Below, piece after piece: positions 1-7,679 of a stretch of DNA of 48,520 nt (its first letter is position 1; each line of letters begins with the position of its first letter). The notes beneath the pieces were generated by a model, which had not been told where the DNA came from, did no database searches, and worked only from the letters and a program-made list of their open reading frames with translations. Source of the stretch: SIG565 sp045594065. GTDB lineage: Bacteria > Bacillota > Clostridia > Oscillospirales > Acutalibacteraceae. A program made the position numbers and the translations under genes. The DNA lies in the NCBI GenBank assembly GCA_045594065.1, contig JAZNXU010000022.1, positions 1 to 48,520 on the forward strand, in the 5' to 3' direction.

Positions 1-85
1 CGGTCGACGATTGTGCCGCGCCCCAAGCGTGCACAGAGTCGGACACCGCAAAAGGGAGAACCCGTAGGGTTCAAGTCCTATTATC
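1..85 (+). repeat. Partial copy of a tRNA-associated repeat element
   Basis: No ORF is supported here. The stretch shares a pattern with the element at 34453-34660: both contain CGGTCGAC, then a hairpin, then GAGTCG, then G(A/G)CACCGCAA(A/G)AGGG, then a tRNA T-loop-like TTC(A/G)AGTC. The hairpin between the conserved blocks differs completely in sequence. Here it is GTGC-c-GCGC / GCGT-GCAC around CCCAA (about 12-33); in the other copy it is GATAC/GTATC. The left part of the element is outside the window. It probably follows a plus-strand tRNA gene that is also outside. Homology is judged by eye. Confidence 0.5.
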
Positions 86-91
86 AAGAAT

Positions 92-136
92 AAAAAAATT
101 ACCGAACCAAACCCAACGGTCCGATTCGGTAATTTT
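92..136 (-). terminator. Terminator of tRNA-Leu
   Basis: A 12-bp perfect inverted repeat (AAAATTACCGAA at 95-106 and TTCGGTAATTTT at 125-136) is followed, on the minus strand, by a run of seven T. It starts at the tRNA-Leu CCA end, so it is a factor-independent terminator for that gene. The symmetry would also let it stop plus-strand transcription coming from the repeat at 1-85. Confidence 0.85.
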
Positions 137-219
137 GGTGCGAGTGACGGGACTTGAACCCGTACGCCAATGACACACGCCCCTCAAACGTGCCTGTCTG
201 CCTATTCCAGCACACTCGC
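136..219 (-). tRNA. tRNA-Leu(GAG)
   Basis: The minus strand folds as a class II tRNA with a variable arm. The acceptor stem is GCGAGTG paired with CACTCGC, followed by A and an encoded CCA. The anticodon stem is CACGT paired with GCGTG. The loop is TTGAGGG, giving anticodon GAG, which reads CUC and CUU leucine codons. The T arm GGGTTCAAGTCCC is standard. An excellent promoter lies upstream and a terminator follows directly. Confidence 0.95.
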
Positions 220-232
220 GAGAACGCTATAT

Positions 233-261
233 ATTATATCACCGCGTATCCCCTTTGTCAA
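233..261 (-). promoter_or_regulatory. Promoter of tRNA-Leu
   Basis: On the minus strand TTGACA (256-261) and TATAAT (233-238) are separated by exactly 17 bp. This is a consensus vegetative sigma-A promoter, placed about 15 bp before the mature tRNA 5' end. Confidence 0.85.
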
Positions 262-272
262 CTAAAACTTTT

Positions 273-308
273 AAAAAAAGCGGGAAAATTTCTTTTCCCA
301 CTTTTTTG
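273..308 (-). terminator. Terminator of sipL
   Basis: Directly after the sipL stop, the minus strand has AAAAAAGTGGGAAAA, a GAAA loop, then TTTTCCCGCTTTTTTT. It is a stem with one G-T pair and a T run, typical of a factor-independent terminator. Confidence 0.8.
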
Positions 309-1841
309 CTACTTTACAGGTATTAAAAGAGTCTTTTTAGATGGCAAAACATCATCCTGCAGGCTATTTATTTCGCTGATTTCATCGGGATTGCTGTTGT
401 ATTTACGGGCAATATCCCAAAGTTCCTCGCCGGCATCTGCGTAATAAATAATCAGCGCGCTATCGGACTGCCGTGATTTTAAATTGCTCTCGTCAATACA
501 AACATCGGTAACTAAGCTTACCCTGTCTTTAGCGTAAATATCGGCATTAACGCAAAGCTCTGCACTTATTTCAATAGCGCTACCGCTAATTAGAGTAAAG
601 CTTACATTATTTGTAATAACATCTGCTTTAGCGTACAAGCCTTTACCGTTATCCTCAATCGGGCTTACATACTCAAACTCCACAGGGCGCTCAATGTATT
701 GCGGAATATCCTTTGAATTCATTGCAAGTATGCAAACCTGCAGAGTGCCGCAGATTTTAAGCTTACAGTCGTTTATGGAGGTATCGGTTACATTCGTATC
801 GCACCAAATATCGATAACCGAATTAATATCTCCTAAATTTTCAAGAGTTTTTTTGCAAATAAAGCTTTCTGTGATATTCTTATGTATTTTTTCAACACAA
901 ATCTCTTGTGTTTTTACATCGGCATTGTATTTGGTGGAATAGGCATCAAGCACCACGGGCAAATCGTCCTCGCAGCAGGCAGTTGCACGGAAGTTAAGCT
1001 TTGAAGACAGCATAAAGCTCCGTGTTTCCCCCACTGCAGAAGTACGAGGCTTAATTTCAAGATTAGCAACCTGAGTTTTAGCAGAGCACACACAGGTATC
1101 GGTTATCCCATCAATATCGATAATTTGGCTGTAAGGAATAGAATTACGGTAAATTTGGGGGTACGGTGTATGCTCGGCACAGTAAAGCACAAACACACAA
1201 AGCTCACCTTTAGTAACGACCTTACCACTGATAATTTTACACTCTTTATTAACTGTTTTAGCATCGCATTTTAATATGCACCTTATAGACGGTTGACCTT
1301 GACCGAGCTCAAGCTCCTCTTCAATAAGCAACGATTTCTCTCCTGTGCCTATTGGAGAGGTTGCGGGAAGAAGTCCTCGGCGCACAATAACATCGCGGCT
1401 GTCAATGTCGGTAATTATGCCTGTGGTATTCTTTTTAAACACGCTTACATATATACCGACTGCGCCGTGAATATCAATTTTGCGCTCATTAACGGCACGG
1501 CAATTCACATACTCGCTTTTAACCGAGCATTCTGGCACACCGTCGGAGCACTCGCAACCGATTTCAAATGCCTTACTGAAATTCATAATCTGCTCAAAGC
1601 CGAAAATCTCGTTATCGGGAGAGCAGTAAATTAAATTAATTGTTATATTACCGTCAACCGTTAAAGTCTGTCCGCTGATAGAAGCCGCCGATACGCGAGG
1701 TGTTACCCTGCACTTTAAAATTTTGGATATTTCGGGATAATAATCAGGTAAAGTAAAGTCATTATCAATACTATGCTCTGCCGAACTGTTGAAAATTTTA
1801 TCGTTATATGCCGCGTCGCTGTTAAAAATATTTAATTCCAT
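309..1841 (-). CDS. sipL: SipL-like spore morphogenesis protein (SPOCS/DUF3794 plus LysM)
   Basis: 510 aa. The bulk consists of repeated SPOCS (DUF3794) type beta-rich segments, for example around LPDYYPEISKILKC near the N-terminus and repeated VxGxLxV/xxxYC patterns. The last 45 residues form a LysM domain (YYADAGEELWDIARKYN, then a glycan-binding-like LIPVK end). This architecture and length match SipL of Clostridioides difficile, which binds the coat ATPase SpoIVA on the forespore surface and is needed for coat localisation. It is expected to act in the mother cell. The ATG at 1841 follows a good AAGGAG site. The gene stands alone, with a terminator behind it. A sigma-E-like promoter is possible upstream. 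Other DUF3794/LysM paralogues exist in Clostridia, so SipL itself is likely but not proven. Confidence 0.8.
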   Translation of the reverse strand: MELNIFNSDAAYNDKIFNSSAEHSIDNDFTLPDYYPEISKILKCRVTPRVSAASISGQTLTVDGNITINLIYCSPDNEIFGFEQIMNFSKAFEIGCECSDGVPECSVKSEYVNCRAVNERKIDIHGAVGIYVSVFKKNTTGIITDIDSRDVIVRRGLLPATSPIGTGEKSLLIEEELELGQGQPSIRCILKCDAKTVNKECKIISGKVVTKGELCVFVLYCAEHTPYPQIYRNSIPYSQIIDIDGITDTCVCSAKTQVANLEIKPRTSAVGETRSFMLSSKLNFRATACCEDDLPVVLDAYSTKYNADVKTQEICVEKIHKNITESFICKKTLENLGDINSVIDIWCDTNVTDTSINDCKLKICGTLQVCILAMNSKDIPQYIERPVEFEYVSPIEDNGKGLYAKADVITNNVSFTLISGSAIEISAELCVNADIYAKDRVSLVTDVCIDESNLKSRQSDSALIIYYADAGEELWDIARKYNSNPDEISEINSLQDDVLPSKKTLLIPVK

Positions 1842-1872
1842 ACTGCTTTCTCCTTATTATTCGTTTTGTACA

Positions 1873-1901
1873 TCTATATGAACAAATAATAGGAAATATG
1901 C
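1873..1901 (-). promoter_or_regulatory. Possible sigma-E-type promoter of sipL
   Basis: On the minus strand a CATATAGA (1873-1880) resembles the CATA-type -10 used by the mother-cell factors sigma-E and sigma-K. An ATATT-like -35 lies about 15 bp upstream. There is no good sigma-A pair nearby. SipL is a mother-cell protein, so this fits, but the match is short. Confidence 0.25.
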
Positions 1902-1923
1902 AATATGGAATTAATTTAATATC

Positions 1924-3072
1924 TTATAATTGTGTTACGGTTTCCATTAAGTAATCAGAAAATTCTTTGGTGGTGGCACCGTCGGTATTACCTGTAACGA
2001 TAACCTTTTTCTCAGTTTCTGTGCAGATTGACATTGCTTTATTTAAAAGGTTAGCCTTATCTATAAAACCAATGTGTCTGAGTAACATTTCGGTGGCTTT
2101 GAAAATACTCGACGGGTTGGCGTAATGGCCTATGCCCTCCTCAATCATACGCGGAGCCGAGCCGTGGATAGCCTCGAACATAGCGTAGCGGTCGCCGATA
2201 TTGGCACTTCCCGCTGTTCCTACGCCGCCCTGAATTTGAGCCGCCTCATCGGTGATAATATCGCCATACAGGTTGGGCATAACAAACACTTGGAAGTTAC
2301 TGCGTATAGCAGGGTTTACAAGGTTAGCTGTCATAATATCGATGTACCAGTCGTCCGCTGTAATTTCGGGGTATTCCTCGGCTATTTTATGGCAGATTTC
2401 GGTAAACTTACCGTCGGTCTTTTTCATAATATTAGCCTTGGTTACAATTGCTACATTGGTTTTACCGTTGAGCCTTGCATACTCAAATGCGGCGCGGGCG
2501 ATACGCTCAGTACCCGGATTAGTGGTAACCTTAAAGTCAACGGCAAGCTTTTCCGGAAGCTCTACACCGCGGCTGCCTAGGACATACTCACCCTCGGTAT
2601 TCTCGCGGTAGAATATCCAATCAATACCCTCTTCGGGAACAGACACGGGGCGAACATTGGCGTACAAATCGAGCTCGCGACGAAGTGCTACATTGGCGCT
2701 TTCCATCGTGCCACCCTTTGGAGTGGTTGTGGGGCCTTTAAGCAGTACATCGCATTTTTTAATTTCAGCTAACACATCATCGGGAACGGCTTTGCCGAGG
2801 GCAAGTCGGTTTTCGATGGTTAAACCGTCAATCACATTGAACTCTACCCTACCCGACTTTACTTCATCGGCTAATAAAAACTCAATCAGTCGCTTTGCCT
2901 CATCAACGATAATCGGGCCAATGCCGTCGCCACCGACAATACCGATAACTATTTTCTCGGCTGTGGCGAAATCCTTTTTGGTGGCGCCCTTTTCCATAAG
3001 CTCGGTACGGGCTAACTGCTCGGTTAAAAGCTTGCGAAACTGCTCGCAAGCGTTATTAATATACTGCTCCAT
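1924..3072 (-). CDS. icd: Isocitrate/isopropylmalate-type dehydrogenase, probably isocitrate dehydrogenase
   Basis: 382 aa. This is a beta-decarboxylating dehydrogenase: a nucleotide-binding start (IVGGDGIGPIIVDEA), the central FYRENTEGEYVLG, and the metal/substrate motif NLYGDIITDEAAQ followed by GSANIGD and AIHGSAPR. The likely reaction is isocitrate to 2-oxoglutarate. The ATG at 3072 is chosen because AGGAGG lies in the right position; an upstream extension would lie inside aconitase. Start and aconitase stop share one base (TAATG), indicating translational coupling. Placement after aconitase and Re-citrate synthase argues for isocitrate rather than isopropylmalate as substrate. Cofactor choice (NAD or NADP) cannot be read with certainty; family resemblance is to the NAD type. 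Confidence 0.88.
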   Translation of the reverse strand: MEQYINNACEQFRKLLTEQLARTELMEKGATKKDFATAEKIVIGIVGGDGIGPIIVDEAKRLIEFLLADEVKSGRVEFNVIDGLTIENRLALGKAVPDDVLAEIKKCDVLLKGPTTTPKGGTMESANVALRRELDLYANVRPVSVPEEGIDWIFYRENTEGEYVLGSRGVELPEKLAVDFKVTTNPGTERIARAAFEYARLNGKTNVAIVTKANIMKKTDGKFTEICHKIAEEYPEITADDWYIDIMTANLVNPAIRSNFQVFVMPNLYGDIITDEAAQIQGGVGTAGSANIGDRYAMFEAIHGSAPRMIEEGIGHYANPSSIFKATEMLLRHIGFIDKANLLNKAMSICTETEKKVIVTGNTDGATTKEFSDYLMETVTQL

Positions 3073-5003
3073 TATGCGTTTGCCTCCTTGGTGTACTTTA
3101 ACAAACTTCCTGCCTTTAAGATTGCCTTCTGGCGGTCGGTGAACGAACACTCTAGCGGAATTTCCTCACCTGTAGTTTTATTGGTGAGAATAATCTCGCC
3201 GCTATCCATACCCGCGTATACATTATTAAGCGCTAACTCGTCACCCTGAGTGAGTTTATCGTAATCCTCAGGATTTTTAAAGGTAAGCGGCATAATGCCC
3301 GCGTTTATTAGGTTTGCTATGTGAATGCGAGCGAAGCTCTTAGTTATAACCGCACGAACGCCTAAGTATAGCGGTACTAACGCCGCGTGCTCACGCGAAG
3401 AGCCCTGACCGTAGTTAGAGCCGCCGACGATAATGCTCTGACCCGCTGCCTTAGCGCGCTCGGGGAATGTCGTATCGCAAACGCCGAAGCAGAACTGCGA
3501 AAGGTGTGGAATATTAGAGCGGTAGGGCAGAATTTTGGCGCCTGCCGGCATAATATGGTCGGTAGTGATATTATCACCAACCTTTAAAATAAGCGGTGCC
3601 GAAAGGCTATCCTCCTGCGGGAATGCATCGGGGAACTTCTTTATATTAGGTCCGCGCAGAATTTCGAGTTCTTTTGCCTCTTCAATGCTTGCGGGTTCGA
3701 TTATTGCGCTGTCGTCAATTTTAAACGCATCGGGCATTTCTATTTTCGGCATATCACCGAATATAGTCGGGTCGGTAATATAGCCTGTAAGCGCGGCGGC
3801 AACGGCGGTTTCGGGAGAAACTAAGTAAACCTGACCGTCGCGTGTTCCGCTTCTGCCCTCGAAATTACGGTTAAAGGTACGAAGTGACACACCTGCTGAA
3901 TTTGGTGAAAATCCCATACCGATACACGGTCCGCACGCACATTCAAGCAGGCGCGCACCTGAGGCTAAGATATCGGAAAGAGCGCCGCAGTCGGAAAGCA
4001 TTGTAAGCACCTGCTTAGAGCCTGGGGATACTGAAAGGCTGACCGACGGCTGAATAACCTTGCCTTTAAGCATTGCCGCTACTTTAAGCATATCTAAAAG
4101 CGAGGAGTTGGTGCAAGAGCCGATACAAACCTGATCTACCTTTACGCCCTTAAGACTTTCAACCGTTACAACATTATCGGGGCTGTGCGGACAGGCAATT
4201 AAAGGTTTAAGCTCAGATAAATTAATATCAATTACCTTATCATAAACGGCATCTGGGTCGCTTGCGAGCTCAACATAGTCCTGAGCTCTGCCCTGCGCCT
4301 TTAAAAATTCATAGGTGATTTCGTCCGACGGGAAAATCGAGGTTGTGGCGCCAAGCTCGGTGCCCATATTGGTAATGGTTGCACGCTCGGGTACCGACAG
4401 AGTTTTAACACCCTCGCCGCCCCACTCGATAATAGCGCCGACGCCGCCCTTAACCGATAAAATTCTAAGAATTTCAAGGCTTACATCCTTAGCGGTAACA
4501 TAAGGGCGAAGCTTGCCTGTTAAATTCACCTTATACATTTTGGGCATTGTTATATAGTATGCACCGCCGCCCATTGCAACGGCAACATCAAGACCGCCCG
4601 CACCCATTGCCAGCATTCCTATACCGCCGCCTGTGGGGGTGTGGCTATCAGAGCCGATAAGGGTTTTACCTGGGATGCCGAAGCGCTCTAAATGCACCTG
4701 ATGACATATACCATTACCGGGGCGCGAGAAATAAAGACCGTGCTTTTTGGCAACGCTTTGAATATAACGGTGGTCATCGGCATTCTCGAAACCCGACTGT
4801 AATGTGTTATGGTCGATATAAGCAACACTGCGCTCTGTTCTTACGCGGTCGATGCCCATTGTTTCAAACTCTAAATATGCCATAGTACCTGTGGCATCCT
4901 GAGTTAAGGTCTGGTCAATTCTAAGGGCAATTTCGGTACCAACCGTCATTTCTCCCTCGAGTAAATGTGCTTTAATTATTTTTTGTGCAATTGTTAAACC
5001 CAT
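3072..5003 (-). CDS. acnA: Aconitate hydratase
   Basis: 643 aa, shorter than the roughly 900-residue AcnA and close to the mitochondrial-like single-chain form. Iron-sulfur cluster ligands are visible: Cys in CIGSCTNSSLLDM and the pair in CACGPCIGMG. The substrate-binding segments SDSHTPTGGGIGMLAMG and GGSNYGQGSSREHAALVP (swivel domain) are present. It interconverts citrate and isocitrate in the cytosol. It is the middle gene of the citrate-to-2-oxoglutarate operon, 4 bp after the GntR gene and overlapping icd by one base. It probably depends on an intact 4Fe-4S cluster and is therefore oxygen-sensitive. Function is secure; the gene symbol follows the general aconitase name. Confidence 0.93.
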   Translation of the reverse strand: MGLTIAQKIIKAHLLEGEMTVGTEIALRIDQTLTQDATGTMAYLEFETMGIDRVRTERSVAYIDHNTLQSGFENADDHRYIQSVAKKHGLYFSRPGNGICHQVHLERFGIPGKTLIGSDSHTPTGGGIGMLAMGAGGLDVAVAMGGGAYYITMPKMYKVNLTGKLRPYVTAKDVSLEILRILSVKGGVGAIIEWGGEGVKTLSVPERATITNMGTELGATTSIFPSDEITYEFLKAQGRAQDYVELASDPDAVYDKVIDINLSELKPLIACPHSPDNVVTVESLKGVKVDQVCIGSCTNSSLLDMLKVAAMLKGKVIQPSVSLSVSPGSKQVLTMLSDCGALSDILASGARLLECACGPCIGMGFSPNSAGVSLRTFNRNFEGRSGTRDGQVYLVSPETAVAAALTGYITDPTIFGDMPKIEMPDAFKIDDSAIIEPASIEEAKELEILRGPNIKKFPDAFPQEDSLSAPLILKVGDNITTDHIMPAGAKILPYRSNIPHLSQFCFGVCDTTFPERAKAAGQSIIVGGSNYGQGSSREHAALVPLYLGVRAVITKSFARIHIANLINAGIMPLTFKNPEDYDKLTQGDELALNNVYAGMDSGEIILTNKTTGEEIPLECSFTDRQKAILKAGSLLKYTKEANA

Positions 5004-5006
5004 CTT

Positions 5007-5648
5007 TTATTCCTCACTTAAAATACTCTGTTTTGCATTGTTTGCGTGTCGTGTTACTAATTCAATAGCTTTATTAACATCTTTGACTTCTATAGCCTTT
5101 AAAATTTCCTTATGCTCTTCTATTGACTTTTCGGCTCTGCCCGTGTGCTCAATAGATGCTTTACGGAATTTAACCACCTTGCGGTGCAGAGGAATTAATG
5201 TTTCCTCTAAAATATGACTGCCGCAGTTGTGGTAGATAGCCTCGTGAAACTCACTGTCCTTATCGCTTATGTGTGAAAAGTCCCTGCGTGAGCCGTAAAA
5301 CTCCTGAACATCCACAATATCGCGAAGAATTTTAATTGTATCCTCGGTCATATTCTCAATAAAACGGGTCACAGCCATAGCCTCAAGCGGCATACGAATA
5401 GCGTAGATATCCACTAAATCCTCTTTGGAAATACCGAGCACTACGGTGCCTTTTTGGGTATCTTTAATAAGCTTTTCTTGACCGAGGCGGCGGAGTGCTT
5501 CACGCACGGGTGTGCGGCTAACACCAAGCTCTTCTGAGAGCTTAGTTTCGGTCAATACTTCACCGTATGCGTATTTACCCGTTAAAATATCCTTTTCTAA
5601 CCTTTCAAAAATCTGGTCTGCAAGGGAAATACTTCTATGCTGATACAT
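5007..5648 (-). CDS. GntR-family (FCD/FadR subfamily) transcriptional regulator
   Basis: 213 aa. The N-terminal winged helix (about 8-70) has the classic GntR pattern LSEELGVSRTPVREALRRLGQEKLI. The C-terminal all-helical FCD ligand domain (about 78-205) carries the D..H...H-type metal/ligand residues (FHEAIYHNCG and EEHKEILKAI). It lies inside the operon, between Re-citrate synthase and aconitase, so it most likely senses a tri- or dicarboxylate such as citrate. The operator is probably the 26-bp palindrome on the operon promoter at 7054-7079, which has the TTGTATACAA core seen for GntR of Bacillus subtilis. Ligand and sign of regulation are inferred. Confidence 0.88.
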   Translation of the reverse strand: MYQHRSISLADQIFERLEKDILTGKYAYGEVLTETKLSEELGVSRTPVREALRRLGQEKLIKDTQKGTVVLGISKEDLVDIYAIRMPLEAMAVTRFIENMTEDTIKILRDIVDVQEFYGSRRDFSHISDKDSEFHEAIYHNCGSHILEETLIPLHRKVVKFRKASIEHTGRAEKSIEEHKEILKAIEVKDVNKAIELVTRHANNAKQSILSEE

Positions 5649-5662
5649 ACATTTTCTCCTTT

Positions 5663-7030
5663 TTAGAACATTCCGCCCGAAAGCTCGCTGATTTTATTTT
5701 CAAGCTCGGCGGTTGTAAGTGCGGTCTGACGGCCGTCCTCATACTCTTTATCAATCCATTCCTTTAAGGTGAGCACAATCGGGTCGCGCTTGGATAGCTG
5801 GTCATCACCCTTTAGGTTGTAATTCTGATTTATCCAATAAGCAATACCTGCAAGTCCGCTTGTTTTACTTACCATAACCGACGCGGGCTTACCGAGCAGC
5901 TTATCGGTATCGAAAATATTGTAAATTTCCTCGTCCTTTAAAAGTCCGTCAGCGTGGATACCGGCTTTGGTAACATTAAAGTTTTTACCTACAAAGGGTG
6001 TCATAGGCGGTATTGTATAGCCGATTTCATTCTTAAAGTAATCGGCAATTTCGGTTATAACGGTGGGGTCCATACCGTCCATTGAGCCACGCAAAGACGC
6101 ATACTCAAACACCATAGCCTCAAGCGGTACATTACCTGTGCGCTCGCCTATGCCGAGTAGCGAGCAGTTAACGGCACTCGCGCCATAAAGCCACGCAGTT
6201 GAAGCATTAGCAACGGCTTTATAAAAATCGTTATGACCGTGCCACTCGAGCATTTCACTTGGAACATCGGAATAGTGCTGAAGTCCGTAAATAATACCCG
6301 GTACACTTCTGGGCAGTGCTACCTCTGTATAGGGTACGCCGTAGCCCATCGTATCACAAGCGCGGATTTTAACGGGGATACCCGCATCTCTCGACATCTT
6401 CATAAGCTCATTTACAAATGGCACTACAAAGCCGTAAAAATCAGCTCTGGTAATATCCTCTAAGTGACAGCGTGGCATAACGCCTGCCTCAAAAGCATCG
6501 GCAACGGCGGACAGATAAATATCCATCGCTTGCTTACGGGTTTTACCGAGCTTTTTAAAAATATGATAGTCACTGCAGGAAACGAGTATGCCCGTTTCTC
6601 TTATACCTAAATCGCGAACAAGCTTAAAGTCCTCTTTACTCGCTCTTATCCAAGTGGTGATTTCGGGGAATTTAAGACCTAAATCCATACATCTTTCTAT
6701 AGCTTCCCTATCTTTTTTACTATATACAAAGAATTCGGTCTGACGGATAATACCGTAAGGTCCTCCGAGTTTAGAGAGTAACTTGTAGATATTAACAATC
6801 TGCTCTACACTGTATGGCTCTACCGACTGCTGACCGTCGCGAAGAGATGTATCGGTTATCCATATTTCCTCCGGCATACCCATAGGCACGCGGCGATGGT
6901 TAAAGGCTACCTTTGGAACATCGGTATACGGATAGATTTCACGGTACAGGTTAGGGTCAGGAATATCCTGCAAATTATATTTATAGGATTTCTGCTCAAG
7001 TAGATTCGATTTCTTTGAAATTTCAAGCAT
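5663..7030 (-). CDS. Re-citrate synthase (homocitrate/isopropylmalate synthase fold)
   Basis: 455 aa. This is a DRE-TIM metallolyase: ITDTSLRDGQQS near residue 58, a catalytic/metal pair in EWHGHNDFYKAVANA, and NCSLLGIGERTGNVPLEAMV. The N-terminal extension (YNLQDIPDPNLYREIYPY) and overall length resemble the Re-face citrate synthase of Clostridium kluyveri more than NifV or LeuA. No ordinary Si-citrate synthase is in this window, and the next genes are aconitase and isocitrate dehydrogenase. The expected reaction is oxaloacetate plus acetyl-CoA to citrate for glutamate synthesis. The ATG at 7030 has an AGGAGG 8 bp upstream; an earlier in-frame ATG would place the coding region over the promoter and operator. 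Homocitrate synthase is the main alternative. Confidence 0.82.
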   Translation of the reverse strand: MLEISKKSNLLEQKSYKYNLQDIPDPNLYREIYPYTDVPKVAFNHRRVPMGMPEEIWITDTSLRDGQQSVEPYSVEQIVNIYKLLSKLGGPYGIIRQTEFFVYSKKDREAIERCMDLGLKFPEITTWIRASKEDFKLVRDLGIRETGILVSCSDYHIFKKLGKTRKQAMDIYLSAVADAFEAGVMPRCHLEDITRADFYGFVVPFVNELMKMSRDAGIPVKIRACDTMGYGVPYTEVALPRSVPGIIYGLQHYSDVPSEMLEWHGHNDFYKAVANASTAWLYGASAVNCSLLGIGERTGNVPLEAMVFEYASLRGSMDGMDPTVITEIADYFKNEIGYTIPPMTPFVGKNFNVTKAGIHADGLLKDEEIYNIFDTDKLLGKPASVMVSKTSGLAGIAYWINQNYNLKGDDQLSKRDPIVLTLKEWIDKEYEDGRQTALTTAELENKISELSGGMF

Positions 7031-7053
7031 ATGTAATCCTCCTTTTAGCATTT

Positions 7054-7079
7054 TTGTATTATTGTATACAATTATACAA
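7054..7079 (-). promoter_or_regulatory. GntR-type operator palindrome
   Basis: A 26-bp dyad, with 24 of 26 positions symmetric, is centred between 7066 and 7067. The inner 12 bp ATTGTATACAAT is a perfect palindrome, and TTGTAT and ATACAA repeat symmetrically outside it. It overlaps the -10 box and the likely start of transcription of the Re-citrate synthase operon. This is where a repressor would act. The core equals the known operator core of Bacillus GntR, and the operon encodes a GntR protein. Confidence 0.75.
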
Positions 7080-7099
7080 GTGTGCTCATAAAAAGTCAA
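7071..7099 (-). promoter_or_regulatory. Promoter of the Re-citrate synthase operon
   Basis: On the minus strand TTGACT (7094-7099) and TATAAT (7071-7076) are 17 bp apart, a near-consensus sigma-A promoter. The -10 box lies inside the palindromic operator. Confidence 0.8.
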
Positions 7100-7111
7100 T
7101 AGAAATAAGAA

Positions 7112-7135
7112 AAAATCCGCTTTTCAGCGGATTTT
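7112..7135 (-). terminator. Terminator between the DnaJ-like cluster and the citrate operon
   Basis: AAAATCCGC, a 6-base loop, then GCGGATTTT, with A and T runs on the two sides. It abuts the stop of the gene at 7134-7667 and ends that minus-strand unit before the next promoter. Confidence 0.75.
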
Positions 7136-7667
7136 ATTTTAGCTTTAACAGCTTCGCTATTTGTTTATGCAGGCGGTAAAGATAAAGGTTTGCTACCCGC
7201 ACAAGCACGATATCATAAAGATAAAAGGTTATATTCGCAAGAGTGAGCAGCCCTATTAAAAACGGTTTACCCGAAGATTCAATATCTGCGATATAAATTC
7301 CAAACAGGTGTGCGAGCAGTCCATAAACGACTAATACCGCGACATTGAAAACGGCAAATTTTATTAGATACTGCGCTAACCTGTTTTTTACCCTCTCGAT
7401 ATACGATTTTAAAATCGGGTAATAACCCAAGAATAAAACGAACATTAGCTTAGCCTCGGGCTCGGCAAAAAGGAAAACAAGAACCGTAGTTACAGCATAT
7501 GTTCCCCACGCCCATTTTGCGCCGACTTCAATAAGCACTATCAGCATTATAAGCCCTGATATTGCGGGAACGGCATAGGTAAAATACGGAAAGTAGGATA
7601 GCAGCATAAACGCCGTACCGAGTGCCGCCATAAGTGCGCAAAAGGTAATTTTTACGGTGTTTTTCAT
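7134..7667 (-). CDS. Small multi-pass membrane protein, ECF S-component-like
   Basis: 177 aa, almost entirely hydrophobic, with five or six predicted membrane segments (about 4-24, 28-50, 55-68, 72-85, 101-125 and 135-158) and a basic C-terminal end (YRLHKQIAKLLKLK). The start MKNTVKITFCALMAALGTAF resembles substrate-binding S components of ECF vitamin transporters. No ECF ATPase is adjacent and I cannot name a ligand. It is the last gene of a three-gene leftward cluster, 12 bp after the J-domain gene. The ribosome binding site is weak. General class is fairly safe; function is unknown. Confidence 0.55.
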   Translation of the reverse strand: MKNTVKITFCALMAALGTAFMLLSYFPYFTYAVPAISGLIMLIVLIEVGAKWAWGTYAVTTVLVFLFAEPEAKLMFVLFLGYYPILKSYIERVKNRLAQYLIKFAVFNVAVLVVYGLLAHLFGIYIADIESSGKPFLIGLLTLANITFYLYDIVLVRVANLYLYRLHKQIAKLLKLK

Positions 7668-7679
7668 ATTACTATACCA

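Noticed and set aside
154..444. 96-aa plus-strand frame over tRNA-Leu and the end of sipL
   Set aside because: It reads through a tRNA gene and antisense to a well-supported CDS; no ribosome binding site.
2125..3142. Three plus-strand frames of 119-161 aa across isocitrate dehydrogenase
   Set aside because: All are opposite to a complete enzyme with clear motifs and coupling to aconitase.
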